From contig CM017569.1 in assembly GCA_007844125.1 (NCBI GenBank), forward strand, positions 4,553,169 to 4,617,168: 64,000 nt of DNA, written 5' to 3'. A model generated the notes under the pieces. It was not told the origin of the DNA. It saw only the letters and a program-made list of their open reading frames with translations, and made no database searches. The stretch's first letter is position 1. Each line of letters begins with the position of its first letter. The position numbers and the translations under genes were made by a program. This stretch comes from Sinonovacula constricta (Eukaryota; Mollusca; Bivalvia; Cardiida; Solecurtidae). This document shows positions 34,701-45,668 of this stretch, in pieces.

Positions 34701-35689
34701 TAGGTTTTATGAAAGAGTTTATAAAAAACAAGTTAGTTTGAATGTCTGTTTCTTTTATAGCCTACAAATTAAAAGAGTATGATGATGCCCAGTGGTTCAA
34801 GCCATCAACAAAACAAACAAAGCCAACAAAACCACCTAAACCCAAACCTGTACCAGAGCAGATCCAACAAACACCTGTACAACCGAGTGTAGCTGAACCA
34901 CAACCAACTGACATCAAATCAACGTCCAAACGAAAGTCTACTCTACCAGTGAAAAAACCATCTGAGAAGAAACCAAAGCTGCCTGAGGAGGCCTCCCAAC
35001 CTCACCCAGTTCTCCTCACAAGAACCCCAACCTTCATGATTCCAGGGCCACAACCAAACCTACCCATGTTTCTTATGCAAGGACAAACTCCCGCCTTAGC
35101 ACAGGCCTTCGAACCTCCTAGAGGGTACCAACAAACAGTGATAACAGCTAGCAATCCTGGCCAACCAAGTGGTGGGCCAATGGTGATGGCAGTTCCCACC
35201 CAGTCCCAGCAAACATTGGTAACTCCTGCTGGAAATGCAAACAAGTCCCTCCAGGATACCATTAGACCATTATTAGGCTTGTTTCAAAACTCATTGACTC
35301 CAGTGTCTCTTCAGACAAGTTCTCACTTGTTGCCTCCAGCAAGCAATCAGCCCATTCAGCAACCATCAGGACCAGTTCTTTTTTTTATTCGCAATTCAGA
35401 ATCACTTCAGCAAAGTGGGCAGACTCTAGCCTCTGAAGAAATAAAAGCAAGATTACATAAGCGCCTCTCAAAGTCTGCATTATCAAAAAAAGAATTGGAG
35501 CCACCCAGTACAAATGAGGGAGATCCACTTTGTGCTGCCAGGGATAGATACAGTTCTGACGTACAGGATCAGAGTGCTCCTGAACTTGAATCACAGGTCC
35601 GTGTAAAATCACCCAGCTCACCAGTTCCTGAGTACAGTCCACCTCCTTTTGAGGTGTTGACAATAAAACAAGAGCCTGAAGATTGTTAA
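22532..35689 (+). CDS. Gene A: predicted nuclear protein with alternative first exons and duplicated RW..LK-TD motif; family not recognised
   Basis: I do not recognise this protein from any named family. Three mutually exclusive ATG exons (22532-22704, 23107-23312, 23522-23700) can each join shared exons 25426-25512, 29395-29501, 32067-32334, 32860-32943, 33721-33848 and 34761-35689. All combinations are in frame (591, 602, 593 aa). Order: basic first-exon motif; linker; RKDVFMRN block; acidic region; second motif copy (RWMCLKAALGCFTDTD, then L-I-D-W); FVESHP helix; the exon 33721 module containing W-N-Y-K-P; then a P/Q/S/T-rich tail with a Lys-rich NLS-like stretch and a C-terminal IKQEPED sumoylation-type site. 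The build suggests a DNA-binding or chromatin-associated regulator (inference). Gene B is its tandem paralogue. The 3' UTR start has no AATAAA; ATTAAA occurs at about 35718. Confidence 0.85.
23065..23074. promoter_or_regulatory. NRF1-type palindrome upstream of first exon A2
   Basis: A second exact GCGCATGCGC, 32 bp before the A2 ATG. The repeated placement supports a separate promoter for each first exon. Confidence 0.6.
23107..23312 (+). CDS. Gene A alternative first exon A2
   Basis: Begins MSDMNGSDQKNN, followed by a basic stretch and HVRWDRVRTFAKKPQTNDAV, then L-L-D-K. It has the same motif spacing as A1 but has lost the strict LK (R-V-R) and the TD (ND). Donor gtaagt at 23313 gives the same phase-2 end. 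A GCGCATGCGC palindrome lies 32 bp upstream. Confidence 0.8.
23522..23700 (+). CDS. Gene A alternative first exon A3
   Basis: Begins MPGPPKTTTPEVRRQK and contains IDRWKEIKTAYTLETDADVA then D-L-L-I-Q. Donor gtaagg at 23701 is in phase 2 and gives Val with the next exon. Upstream there is only a half NRF1-like GCGCATG, about 90 bp before the ATG. Confidence 0.8.
24122..24208 (+). mobile_element. SINE family 2 fragment, plus strand
   Basis: 'cccgtggtgtgcctgttgtt' and 'ctacacaggcatttgtctag' then 'gttcttcttccac': the 3' half of the element only. Confidence 0.45.
25020..25205 (-). mobile_element. tRNA-derived SINE (family 2), minus strand
   Basis: On the minus strand a tRNA-like head with B box 'gggttcaagtcc' precedes a body whose plus-strand reading is 'cctgggtacaaccattggca' and 'caccgcaggttatctgg'. 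This body recurs in several places in the window. Confidence 0.6.
25426..25512 (+). CDS. Gene A shared exon 2
   Basis: The acceptor is tttttttcag and the donor is gtaagg. The exon is 87 nt, phase 2 at both ends, so it can be skipped without breaking the frame. It encodes FNIEERKQKKLCNVQPDEKD and Q-S-N-I-L-E-Q-S. I found no clear counterpart in gene B. Confidence 0.7.
25561..25696. mobile_element. Short MITE with 'aactcttagcctgc' ends
   Basis: Left end taactcttagcctac (25561-25575) and right end gcaggctaagagtta (25682-25696) are inverted. Internal 'gtgtagatccag' is shared with other fragments in this window. Complete copy of a bivalve-type short repeat. Confidence 0.6.
25803..27840 (+). repeat. 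2-kb compound minisatellite in gene A intron
   Basis: First part (25870-26640): unit of about 40 bp, 'gaggaggtctgtcagtttgg' then 'aggtctgtctgctgacatgt'. Second part (26690-27840): about 23 bp, 'gaggaggtctgtcagctgtc' then att. Strong G/T bias on the plus strand. No resemblance to the preceding exon end. Confidence 0.88.
27965..28112 (+). mobile_element. SINE family 2 fragment, plus strand
   Basis: 'ttctagctgacttgtaatgc' and 'accagtggttctatccagac' then 'agggtctttctccacc'. Head reduced to 'cttgtcccagccaggg'. Confidence 0.5.
28223..29340. mobile_element. Fold-back (MULE-like) element 2
   Basis: Arms of about 150-170 bp made of 'cggacaattctcag' and 'cggacatttctcag' modules (28230-28375), inverted at 29168-29336. 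A 9-bp target duplication agttaatac flanks it (28214-28222 and 29341-29349). The centre holds a tandem duplication of about 190 bp (28740 on and 28925 on) with 'caaggggtatagaaataatt'. It lies in the gene A intron just before exon 29395. Confidence 0.82.
29395..29501 (+). CDS. Gene A shared exon 3
   Basis: The acceptor is cacctctttag and the donor gtaggg; phase 2 in, phase 1 out. It encodes FSSQSWPLGVSIRKDVFMRN then V-G-T-Q-S-K. The RK-x-V-(F/W)-MRNV-(G/A)-TQS block is shared with gene B exon 48340-48443. A fold-back transposon ends 54 bp before this exon. Confidence 0.82.
29502..32066. other. Gene A intron, with an unassigned GC-richer block at 30368-30615
   Basis: Mostly AT-rich. The block at 30368-30615 has a minus-strand open frame of 88 codons but no family resemblance. 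A G-run after GTT repeats lies at about 31090-31125. Confidence 0.5.
32067..32334 (+). CDS. Gene A shared exon 4 (second RW..LK-TD motif)
   Basis: The acceptor is atctacag and the donor gtaggt (TG|gtaggt), phase 1 in and phase 2 out. It encodes GNQTILNSEHISAVCGVYRD, an E/K-rich acidic stretch, then RWMCLKAALGCFTDTDLANL and L-I-D-W. Its last 10 nt and the donor are the seed of the 31-bp array that follows. Confidence 0.85.
32325..32760 (+). repeat. 31-bp minisatellite spanning a splice donor (about 13 copies)
   Basis: The unit is 'ttattgattg' (last 10 nt of gene A exon 4) plus 'gtaggtaaacaaaacttata' and a base or two. Copies after about 32610 decay. Confidence 0.9.
32860..32943 (+). CDS. Gene A shared exon 5
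   Basis: The acceptor is tgtttgcag and the donor gtattt; 84 nt, phase 2 at both ends. It encodes FVESHPVMKMTGETVSKQQM and an AAEALL helix. It has the same length as gene B exon 49758-49841. Its phase also matches the first-exon ends, so a first exon could splice straight here in frame. Confidence 0.85.
33445..33565 (-). mobile_element. SINE family 2 fragment, minus strand
   Basis: Plus-strand reading 'gaagaccccagacaaatgac' and 'accattggcacaccgcagct'. In the gene A intron before exon 33721. Confidence 0.5.
33721..33848 (+). CDS. Gene A shared exon 6
   Basis: The acceptor is catcttctag and the donor gtaagt; 128 nt, phase 2 in, phase 1 out. It encodes RPNHTIEPYLLTMRVTKEQD then L-A-I-K-T-L-C-T-L-K-G-W-N-Y-K-P. 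It is almost identical in nucleotide sequence to gene B exon 50880-51007. Confidence 0.87.
34761..35689 (+). CDS. Gene A terminal exon (low-complexity tail)
   Basis: The acceptor is cttttatag; stop TAA at 35687. About 309 residues rich in P, Q, S and T. It has a Lys-rich NLS-like segment (KKPSEKKPKLPEE), a PHPVLLTR block also found in gene B, SSPVPE near the end, and IKQEPED (35663-35683), a psi-K-x-E sumoylation-type site. Confidence 0.87.
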
Positions 35690-38600
35690 TATAGGTAAAA
35701 ATCTACTTGAGATCCATCTAATTAAAGCATTTTTTACTAGACCATTTGCACATAGCATTGTTAATAGGTTGTCTTTCTGATGTTCTGATTAAAATGATTG
35801 GTAACTTGGTGCCTACCTACATTTGGACTTCACTAGTCAATTCATACCATTAATACTTACACATTTGTACCTTTCTACCGATCTACTGAACAAGGAAGCA
35901 TGGGTAGACACAGTGGTGTATTATGATCTGTATGTAAAGACTTATTGTTATACTCGGATTTTTTCAAATTCAAATTTTCTTATTATTAGAGCTAATCGAG
36001 TTGTCTATTGAAAATCCATATCTATGGAGCTATTTTTTGTTGCATCTCTAGTTATGTGCTTATTTTTGTTGTCTTTAGATGTCTAAATATGTTACCTTTT
36101 GTTGTTTTTATATTGCTTATGAAAAGTATTAATTATGTACAGCCAAATGGAATTTATCATCAAAATAAGTACCAATTTTTTAGTTGCATGTGTATTTTTG
36201 ACATATTATGGCCGTTAAATTTTTAACAGTATAGAAAAAAAGTTCAAAATATTTTTTTGCCCAGCCCTGTGCATAAAGACTTTCAATAACTTTTGTCCAG
36301 TAATTTTCCAAAATGATTATGCATTCTGTACATGGTGACTACCCTGGGTTCTCAGTAATGCTAAAATCTGCCCATCAAATAATGATGTGCTATCACTATA
36401 CATCACTACCAAATCATCCCAGTAGGAAATGTCCAATCCAGTAATATACATCAGTAGCTATAACTGTATATATTTATTCACTTATGGCAAAAGAGTTGTA
36501 ATTCTGGTACTTTAATTCTTACTTATAAAAGATTGTTCGATAAGATTAACCACTTAATCAATAGTAAATCTTACTGTTGTATAATTTGTTGTTGTTTTTT
36601 GCTTATGGTTTAAAATTAAGGTTATAAGTGGTCCGTTAACTAAATATGCACTAAATTTTCTGTTAAGTTGAAGGTGGTATCTGACAGTTTGGACCAAAGT
36701 TCTGTTTCTTGAACAACCAAATAAATTGTTAATCAAAAAGGTCCCAGTATATGTTTACTGATGCCAACATCCATATGAAAAGTGCAGCATACCACCCACT
36801 TGTCATCACTACTACCAACTTTAAAGTCTTTGGTTTGACCTGGCCGGGGTTTGAACCAGTGACCTTGCGAATGGCAAGCCAACACTCTACCACTTGAGCT
36901 ATTGCGGCAGGTCCCTTTAACATGTGGCAAATTTCAAACAAGTATGTATGATTGGTCACCTTATAAGTGGAGCTGTCGGTGAAAAAAAAGCAAATCATCA
37001 ATATTTTAAATGATTGATTATTGGTACTATTTTAAAATATTTCTCCTTTTAGGTGGAAATAAATAGGAAACTACAAAACAAACCAAGATAGTTCTTTGCT
37101 ATGAATGCCTTGATGTTTGGCTACTAAACAGATAACTTATTGTAACAGATAACTTATTGTTATATTTGTGAGATACACTTAAAGTGAATGAAAATTTTGC
37201 TATACAAAAAATGTATATGGTAAAATTTGTAATTTGCACATACATTATTCCTTGACATATGGATATGCAAAACAGATTTAATGACAGCCTTTTTACAATT
37301 AGAAATAGGCTTCCAGATGTTTTGTTCTCTTGTGTAACAGAGTAATCCGGATACTTTTATGACCCTCAAGGGCGGCATATATGCCAGTCATACTGTCTGT
37401 TCGTCTATATGCCTCGTTTCAGTACATCCCATATTGGTGTCTTGTTATAATTTTCAAATAATTTACAGTCATACACATGCTGTGCATTCATGCAAGCGCC
37501 AAGCCGTCTATCCATTACTATTTTCCCCTTTATTTTCCTCTATTTTTTTTTATATTTCCTATATATTAAACTTCTAATATAAAAATGTTGCTAATTGTTA
37601 ATAACTATTCAAATGAAGAGCTTGAAATGGTAACCTCAGAACTTTAATATAATCTACTGGAAATGAAACACTTGTTTGGAGCCTGCATACTACAAATCTA
37701 AGAATTCCCTTTGATAGAATCTTTCTTTGTGGTGGAAACATTTTGTTAAGAAAAATTTATGTTTAATTGATATAACAAGCAAAAGAAAGTAGGTCTTCAC
37801 TGAATTAAATTCTCATTTTATTTCTCCTTTTCAGAGATTACATAAAAATAGTATTGACAGGAACAGGCAGAACATGCACATGTGATTACAATGTAAAAAT
37901 GTTAGTGAATGAAAAAAGATAAATAGTTGTAATTACATAAGTTAAGAAATTGTGATTATACTTCACAACCAAAGCCTTATAATAACAATGTTTCTTTTAT
38001 TAAACAGGTAAATACAAAATGGCTTAAACAAAACTAAAAAAAAAAAGGATATGCAACAACTCTTCTGATCTGATATTTGAATTTAGATAAATTTGATAAG
38101 AGTCAGTTGATATGAATATGACCAGTAATTGTGTGAAAAGCTTGTTATTACAAATGGTTTAAATTAAATACTGGTATACAAAATACAACATTGTAAGGAT
38201 GAGTGACATGTTATGTTTATGAGAAGGTTATAAGGTATGAAACAGCTAGAACTACAACAACATGTGTCCAAAGTTTGCAACTCACCACAATGCATGAATT
38301 GTCAAAAGAATAATATGTTGATAGGTCTGCAACATTTGATAGAATCTAAAAAATAAAGGGATTGTTGTATCTTTCTGGTACAAGCTATATAACTGTTTTT
38401 ATATATAAAAAATATAAGAGTATATAAAAATTGAAAATGAAAATACCTTTTGCCAGAGTGGGTTAGGGGATTTAAACAGTTTAAATATGATTATTGTCAG
38501 AATTTGCATGATATATTGGTTTCTCAGTTCATTTAAGCTTATTATCCTTATAAAAAAGAAATTGTGTTAATTAAAGCCTCAACAACAACTTACATTCTTA

Positions 38601-40139
38601 AAGTATTTTTCTTGTTTTAATGTATTTTTCTTGTTATTATTTCTATTATTTTGGCTTGATATTAATTTAAATGTAAGTGTCAATCAGTACTTATTTAGTG
38701 TCGATATGTATTGTAAGTAGTACATTTCAGTGTTTCTGTTCTTACCTTTTGAAGTGAATAATCTAAAGGTATTGTTACACACCAACATTGCTGTATCTTC
38801 TATTAACACATTCTTGTCTTTTTTCTAAGATGAATCATATTCGAAAATTAAATGTCATGATTTTGTGCTAGTTTTGTAAAAAAAAATTTATCTAATTTGA
38901 ACAGTTTTTTTTACAAACATTTCTTATTATATTATTAGGGCATCCTTTGTACAAATTTGGCTACTGAAGTATTAAAATTGATTTATGATTATGGTTTAAC
39001 AAAACAGTCTATAAAATAACTGTTCATCAAAAGAAATATGGTGCATGAAAGGACATAGGATCTTACATTCAGTTGGTTTGTTTTCAACCAGAATATGGTA
39101 TATTTTAGGTGGGTTAACAAAATTGAACTGGACTTCGTTCCGAGTTCTTGTTTACAAGAATAAAATAATGAAAGAACGTGGCAAAATTCTTGTGCAAGGT
39201 TTCACGTGGGTAAACAAAACAGAAAGCAACAGAGATTAGACCACTCTCCTGATCGAAAGGTGTGTTGTTACAACTCGTTTTGCAATGAAACTCGTTGTGT
39301 AGTAAACTCGGTTTTCGTCCAGAATCAAAGTGTATTGCAAAATGGGGTTTCCTCTTATAATAGTGAAAAGAATTTTTGCATAAGGTTTAAAATTGAAATT
39401 ACTCATAAGTGTATGAAAACAACTTAAATGTCGAAATCAGATGTGTTTTTATGGTTTTATTATATGTTTTACGCCATTTCAGGCAAGAAAAGATATTGGT
39501 CCAAAAAATAGGTAAATTACAAAACAGGTTGACCGATGTAGATAAAATGGCTACAAAACTGGTTAAATATTCAACTGTCTCCAGCATATCCCAAATATTG
39601 TTTAAAGGAGAGAAAATGGTGTATAAACATGTTTTTACACCAAGTCAACACTTGTGTTTGTATCATGTCGAATGAGCATTGGGAGAATGTTAGTCGATGA
39701 TTGTGATCGATGTAAATGCCATATTTAGTTTGTGCAGGAAGTCATTTGACATGACTACGAGTAAATCGGTGACACAATTAGGGACATTAGGGACGCTTAT
39801 TCTTAGTGGATGAAAACCTCAGACAAATATCTATGTACGTGAAATCACCAGTACATATAGTTCAGTTAGAACTAAGCCCAACAAGGAAGTTTTTTTTGCT
39901 CTGTCTGAGACAGGAATCCCTGGGATAAGGGACCAAGTAGTTAAAGGAATTACAACTCTGAAACTATCCAATGAATTAGCAGGTCAGCAGCTTTTTTTAC
40001 ACCCCTCCCTCCACTGAGAATAATTCCCCTTTTGCGAATGTAAAGGGACTTTACTCTAATTATTCAAAAGCTACACCCTTTCCTCCCTTATGGGAGCATA
40101 AAATGGAATCTTTTTGATTGAGATAAGAATTAATGGAGT
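35690..40139. other. Intergenic region between gene A and the LINE
   Basis: AT-rich. Holds the SINE at 36745-36916 and a weak SINE family 2 resemblance near 39815-39960. No supported gene. Confidence 0.55.
36745..36916 (-). mobile_element. tRNA-derived SINE (family 1), minus strand
   Basis: Minus-strand tRNA-like head with A box 'tagctcaagtgg' and B box 'ggttcaaacccc'; acceptor-like ends 'gacctg'/'caggtc' pair. Followed by a body starting 'accaaagactttaaagttgg', shared with the copy at 59757. 3' part lost. Confidence 0.7.
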
Positions 40140-40961
40140 GTCAGGATGGGGTAGTACCTCTGACGGGGGGCACGTGGTGCTCCTTTGAGTAGCTTGCCCG
40201 TTTGTGGGTTCCACATGACACCCAGCTCTCACCAGTGGCTCCAAGAAGCTGTAAGCATGCAACAGCGGCCACACCCGGGCGACGGCTTCCACTTGCCGGC
40301 TAAACCTATTGAGGGTAAATCGAGGGACTCCAACACTCGGTGAATCAGGACTTGTCTACCTACGCATGTGCAGACTGGATCCGGCGGACTACGCGGAGGA
40401 AACCACCAGTTGGTTCAACGGGCAGATGGCGGACCCGCAAAGTGCCGTGGAGCGCAAACAGGGCACGGTGAGACACACTGGACACCGATTGGCCATCCAC
40501 TGCATCCCTACTTATCACCAGTCGTCTTGTTTTGTCTTGCCACTGGATCTTGATAAGATGGCACGAGAGAGTAAGGCTGACGACATGCGCAACTCTCCCT
40601 CACTTTAATCCAACTTACGCGCAAGTCAAGACATCACCGCAGAAAGTCCTGTGGCGATGGGCTAGTGGCAAAGCAGCAGGTGAGGATTCCACTGGAAGCT
40701 GTAGTCACAAACCTGCACACAGGCGGCCCAGGGCATTGGGTCGTTCTCTACTGGGCTTAAGCAGCAGTGGAGTCCGGCAGCCCCCTGAGTAACTGAGCAG
40801 CCCTCTTCAGGATCGCACTGCTCACCTCCGTAGCATGAGGAAGGGGCTAGAAAAGGTGCCCTTAAATAGTCTGCTTCATCCCACCCCGGCCTGTATACCG
40901 CGGCAGGCGGGGATCCCAACCATGCTGTCGAAATAAAGCAAAGAAAACCTCGGTGACCCCA

Positions 40962-42315
40962 CTCACCTTCGGCACATGGAATGTGCGCACACTCATGGAC
41001 AGTTCTAAGGCAGATAGACCCGTGATACACAGCACTTGTCGCACGTGAACTCGGCAGGTACAACATCGGCATAGCAGCTCTGAGTGAAACCAGGCTTGCA
41101 AATGAAGGTTGTCTGACAGAGGTTAAGGCAGGTTTTACCTTTTTCTGGGGTGGTCGCAGCAGCAAGAAGAGTCGTAAAGCATGAGTGGGCTTCGCAATCA
41201 GATCCAATCTGATCAGCAAGCTTACCAGCCTTCCCAAAGGACTGAATGACAGGCTTATGCATATGCAGCTCCCCCTTAAAGGAAAGCGCTATGCCACCAT
41301 CATCAGTGCGTATGCTCCCACCATGACAAATCCTAAGGAGACCAAAGACAAGTTCTATGAAGACTTGGAGACACTTATAGTGTCTGTGCACAAGGAGGAG
41401 AAGCTCATCATTCTCGGCGACTTTAATGCCAGAGTTGGTACAGATTGTCAGGCATTGAAGGGGATCATCGGGAGGAATGGAGTCGGCAACAGCAACGGCC
41501 ATCTTCTCTTGAAAACCTGTGCAGCGCATGACCTCCTTATCACCAACACAGTCTTCCGCTTACCCAACCGAAACAAGACGTCCTGGATGCACCCACGGGT
41601 TATAGACAACGTCATAGTCAGGAGACGGGACAGGCAGGATGTAAGGGTGACTAAAGCCATGTGTGGTGCAAACTGCTGGACTGACCACAGACTCATCCTC
41701 TCCAAATTCAACATACACATCCAGCCTAGGCGGCGCCCCCAAGGAAAAAAGACAAACAAGCGACTAAATGTCACCAAGCTGGAACAGCATTCTGTGCGTC
41801 AGAATCTGAGCAAGGACCTTGACAGCAAGCTGAGCCATCTTAACCTAAATTCAAATGGAGTAGAAGAGGATTGGACAGCCTTATACTCAGATACTGTGTT
41901 CAACACTGCTCTCACTCATCTTGGCCAAAATATGCGGAAACACCAGGGCTGGTTTGACGAAAACGATGAGGTTATCCAGAAGCTGCTCGACGAAAAGCCG
42001 CAAGCCCATAGAGACACTCGGCAAGACACCTCGTCCGCCTCCAAAAAAAGCAGCCTTCAAATCCAGACAGACAAAGCTCAGAGAATGCAGGACTCATGGC
42101 TCAGTAACAAGACAGATGAGATACAGAAATACGCCGACAGCAACAACAGCAAGACCTTCTACGAAGCTCTTAAGGCCATTTACGGGCCTCAGTCCTCAGG
42201 AACATCCCCACTGCTCAGTGCAGACTGGACCACCCTGCTCACCGAGAAGAATGCAATCTTAGAGATGGGCAGAGCACTTCAACAACGTCTTAAACATGCC
42301 TTCCTCCATCAATGA
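40962..42315 (+). pseudogene. LINE endonuclease region (frameshifted, with stop)
   Basis: Starts with FGTWNVRTLMD (40968 on) in one frame and continues from about 41032 in another with ARELGRYNIGIAALSETRLA, typical of APE endonucleases. A TGA at 41182-41184 interrupts it; then open to 42315 with IILGDFNARVG and WTDHRLILSKF, which hold the catalytic Asp/Asn and the D-H pair. Confidence 0.85.
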
Positions 42316-42369
42316 TGAAGCCATCGCTCGCATGCCACAGGTTGACATTAACACATCCCTGGCAGAGTC

Positions 42370-43990
42370 CTGGTACAGAAGCTAACAGACCTCTTTCAAA
42401 ACATATGCCAACAGGAAGTTATTTCCCATGAGCTCAAAGACGCCTTCATTTTCCATATGTACAAAAGGAAGGTAAACAGGTAGTCCTGTGATAACCACCG
42501 TGGAATCTCATTCCTCGTCAGTGCCGGCAAGATCCTCGCCGCCTAACTCAGCACCTGGAAGACGGACACCTGCCAGAGAGTCAATGTGGCTTTAGAAAAG
42601 GTCGTGGGACAATTGACATGATATTTGCCGCCCGTCAACTCCAGAAGTGCCAGGAACAGTACAGAGACCTCTACACGACCTTTGTCGATCTGACCAAAGC
42701 CTTTGACACCGTCAGTCGTGAAGGGCTCTGGAAGATCATGAGAAAGTTTGGCTGTCCTGACAAGTTCATCAGCATGGTCCGACAGTTCCACGAAGCCATG
42801 CTGTCTCGTGTACTGGATGATGGAGACTCTTCTGATGCATTTCCAGTCACAAACAGTGTCGAGCAAAGCTGCGTGCTCGCGCCCATTCTGTTTAGCATGA
42901 TGTTCTCGGCCATGCTGTCGGATGCCTTCTGCGATGATGAAGAAATGAGCATTAAGATCAGGTTCAGGACGGATGGCAAGCTCTTCAACCTTCGAAGGCT
43001 TCAAGCAAAGACCAAGGTGATAAAGGACTATGTGCGCGACTTTCTGTTTGCCGACGACTGCGCACTCAACGCTGCCACAGAGGGACAGATGCAAAAGAGC
43101 ATGAACAGTTTCTCTTCTGCCTGCAAAAACTTTGGTCTCACCATCAATTCCAAGAAGACTGAGGTCTTACACCAACCCGCCCCGCAGAAACCTTATATTG
43201 TACCAGTCATCACCGTCGAAGGAGAACCGCTGAAAACCGTTGACAAGTTCACGTACCTCGGCAGCACGCTCTCCAGATCCATGAACATCGACGATGAGGT
43301 TGAAACACGGATCGCCAATGCAAGCTCAGCGTTTGGTCGGTTACGAGACTCAATGTGGGAGAGGAGAGGAATCAAGCAGGCCACCAAGCTGAAAGTGTAT
43401 CAAGCCGTCGTACTGCCAACCTTACTGTACGCATGTGAGACTTGGACGGTTTACGAACGCCACGCCAAGAATCTACACCGCTTCCACATGGACTGTCTGA
43501 GAAAGCAGATGAAAATCACCTGGCAGGATAAAGTTCCCGACACACAGGTTCTTTCTAGAGCTGATCTTCCCAGCGTCTACACCTTGCTAAGGGAAGCCCA
43601 AGTTAGATAGGCAGGTCACCTTGTTCTGATGCCAGACACTCGCCTCCCTAAGAGACTGTTCTATGGTGAATTGGCGGAAGACAAGCGCTTACGGGGTGGA
43701 CAAAGAAAGCGCTACAAGGATACCCTCAAAACCGCTCTCGAGTTTCGAAGAGTTTCGAGATAAACCCCGACACCTGGGAGACAGCAGCGCTAAATCGACC
43801 AACCTGGCGACGCCACATTAGCCAAGGTGCCTCCTCCTACGAGCAAAATAGGATTGCTGAAGCCAGAAGAAGAAAACGTGAGCTGCGGAAATCAAGAGCC
43901 AACTCGGTGCCCTCAGCTCCAGCAGACCACATATGCCCGACCTGCGGCAGAGCCTTCCGAGGGCGCATTGGCAGATTAGCAACAGCCGGT
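42370..43990 (+). pseudogene. LINE reverse transcriptase and C-terminal zinc-finger remnant
   Basis: Open from 42618 to 43610. Motif A is FVDLTKAFD (about 42681-42707), motif B reads QSCVLAPILF (the usual Gly is Ser), and motif C is FADD (43047-43058). A TAG at 43608 interrupts the thumb/C-terminal region, and a CPTCGRAF zinc-finger remnant lies at about 43936. The part before 42618 holds fragments of RT domain 1 with stops. Confidence 0.85.
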
Positions 43991-44392
43991 CACACCGTAC
44001 ACCATCTTCCACATAAACAGTGTGATGTTCTTGGTCATCGTCGACAACGACGGACGAACATCATCAATTAAAAAGCTTGAACACTTTTAAAATAAGGATA
44101 TATAAAGAAAATTTATTATATTTCTTACATAAAGTATTAATGAAAATACCTTCCCACAAATTCTTGTGGTTTGTACTTTATGATGGACTATTTTCAGTCA
44201 ACAACATATTCACTATACTATCTTCTTGACTACTCGGTAAATATACCGTATAACCTAATTGGATAGCTATGACGATAAGTAAGTACACCGGACTTTGTTT
44301 GAAAACGTCTCTATGAAGGATTATAATTCGAGCTCTTTTGACAGTCTGTGGACTGTTTCTGCCGGTACCTAGGTGAATTCGCATTTTATTTT

Positions 44393-44640
44393 TTGCTCAC
44401 CTGAACACAACGTGCTCAAGGTGATATAATCTTATAGCCCTTCGTCCGGCGTCCGTCTTTAACAATAAGGCTTGTGAAGACGCTAGAGGCCACAGTTTTC
44501 ATCCAATTTCATCAGACTTCTTCAGAATGTTTGTCTGCATTAAATTGTGGATAAGTTTGTAACTGGGTCACATGAGGTCAAAAAGTAGGTCATTTAGGGT
44601 CCAATATTCACTGAACTTGGCTAAAATGTTTGCCAATATG
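44393..44640 (+). repeat. Bivalve-type 'tcacctgagcac' dispersed repeat
   Basis: 'ctcacctgaacacaacgtgc', 'gtccggcgtccgtc', 'tagaggccacag', then 'ggtcaaaaagtaggtcattt'. Good copy of a repeat common in bivalve genomes. Confidence 0.6.
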
Positions 44641-45668
44641 AAATCTTAAACATGTTTTGAGGTGGGTAACGTGGCTGTTTAAGTATGTGTGTTGGCATTC
44701 AGGGTGTTCTGGCTGACTCGTTACATGCTGGATCTATTTGGATACAGCTGTGTGGGATATAGTTTTGAAGGCTTCTACAGTTATTGACGCAATTCTTTAA
44801 TTTTACGATTCAGAATAAGCAAACCATGCAGAGAAATAAATGAAGAAATCGTGATTAATTACCTTTCAATCATATTGATATGCTGATTTTCATAGATTTT
44901 TAAACGTAAGTGTTTATATAATGGCAGCATGTAGAGTATGGCGGCTTGGTGATATACAATAGTGACCGACCTTCTTCAGCAACGATATTTGTTACATAAA
45001 GTACCGTATCATTGGTTGAAGCTGAAGGAGTGGGTATATCTTGGACAGAGATACATCAAATTATAGATTTTCGCGTGAAATAAATTGACACCTTAGATGT
45101 CTACTGTAGAGCCATTTATTCTAAGTGACCAGCTAAATTTCGAACCAGATTACTGGTGACAACAAAGATGTATCTACAGTCTCTCAAAGTTAATTCATGT
45201 TATAAATGTGTTTTTTAATTTCATCATAAAACTTTGTGCAAATAACTTTTCACATGCAATATATGACTGGTAACTGTTGGGTTTGCTCTTTTTGTTAAAT
45301 GATTCATCACAGATTTGTTCTTACTTTTACATTAGGCTTGTATGTGAATACCTTTGTCCTGTGCCTTTTCATGGTTTGGTATATGTTGCAATGCTCATAG
45401 AACTTTGTCATATATTCTAATGTCATATATTCTAAATATAATGGCCATGGTTATTTGTAGGTGTTCATTTTTTTCATATGAGTCAATAATAAAATCATTG
45501 AATTTATAAAAACTTTTTTTTTTTTTTAAATCTGGAGAGTCATGAAAGATTTTTAAGCACTTCGGTCGAATCCCGAAGATGTTCCGATCAGTTACATAAA
45601 CGTTCGCATTATCCCGTGACCTGCATCTATTTTCGTCCTTGAACCTTAATTCGTATTTTTTTATAACA

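Larger units (their letters stand above)
40140..44070 (+). mobile_element. Decayed APE-type non-LTR retrotransposon (LINE)
   Basis: A GC-richer block between genes A and B. It has a 5' leader, an AP-endonuclease region, a reverse transcriptase, and a 3' end closing with a catcatca run near 44065. Coding is broken by at least one frameshift in the endonuclease, a TGA at 41182, a change of frame and apparent internal deletion near 42310-42400, and a TAG at 43608. It is not autonomous. Clade not assigned; no clear target-site duplication found. Confidence 0.88.

Noticed and set aside
36842..36914. Possible functional tRNA gene on the minus strand
   Set aside because: The anticodon arm does not form a normal 5-bp stem with a 7-base loop, and the sequence continues into a body shared with the SINE at 59757.
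39409..39675. 88-codon plus-strand frame between gene A and the LINE
   Set aside because: No motif, no codon bias and no splice context that I can support.
40309..40608. 99-codon frame in the LINE leader as a separate gene
   Set aside because: Lies within the retrotransposon 5' region with no recognised domain; treated as part of the element.
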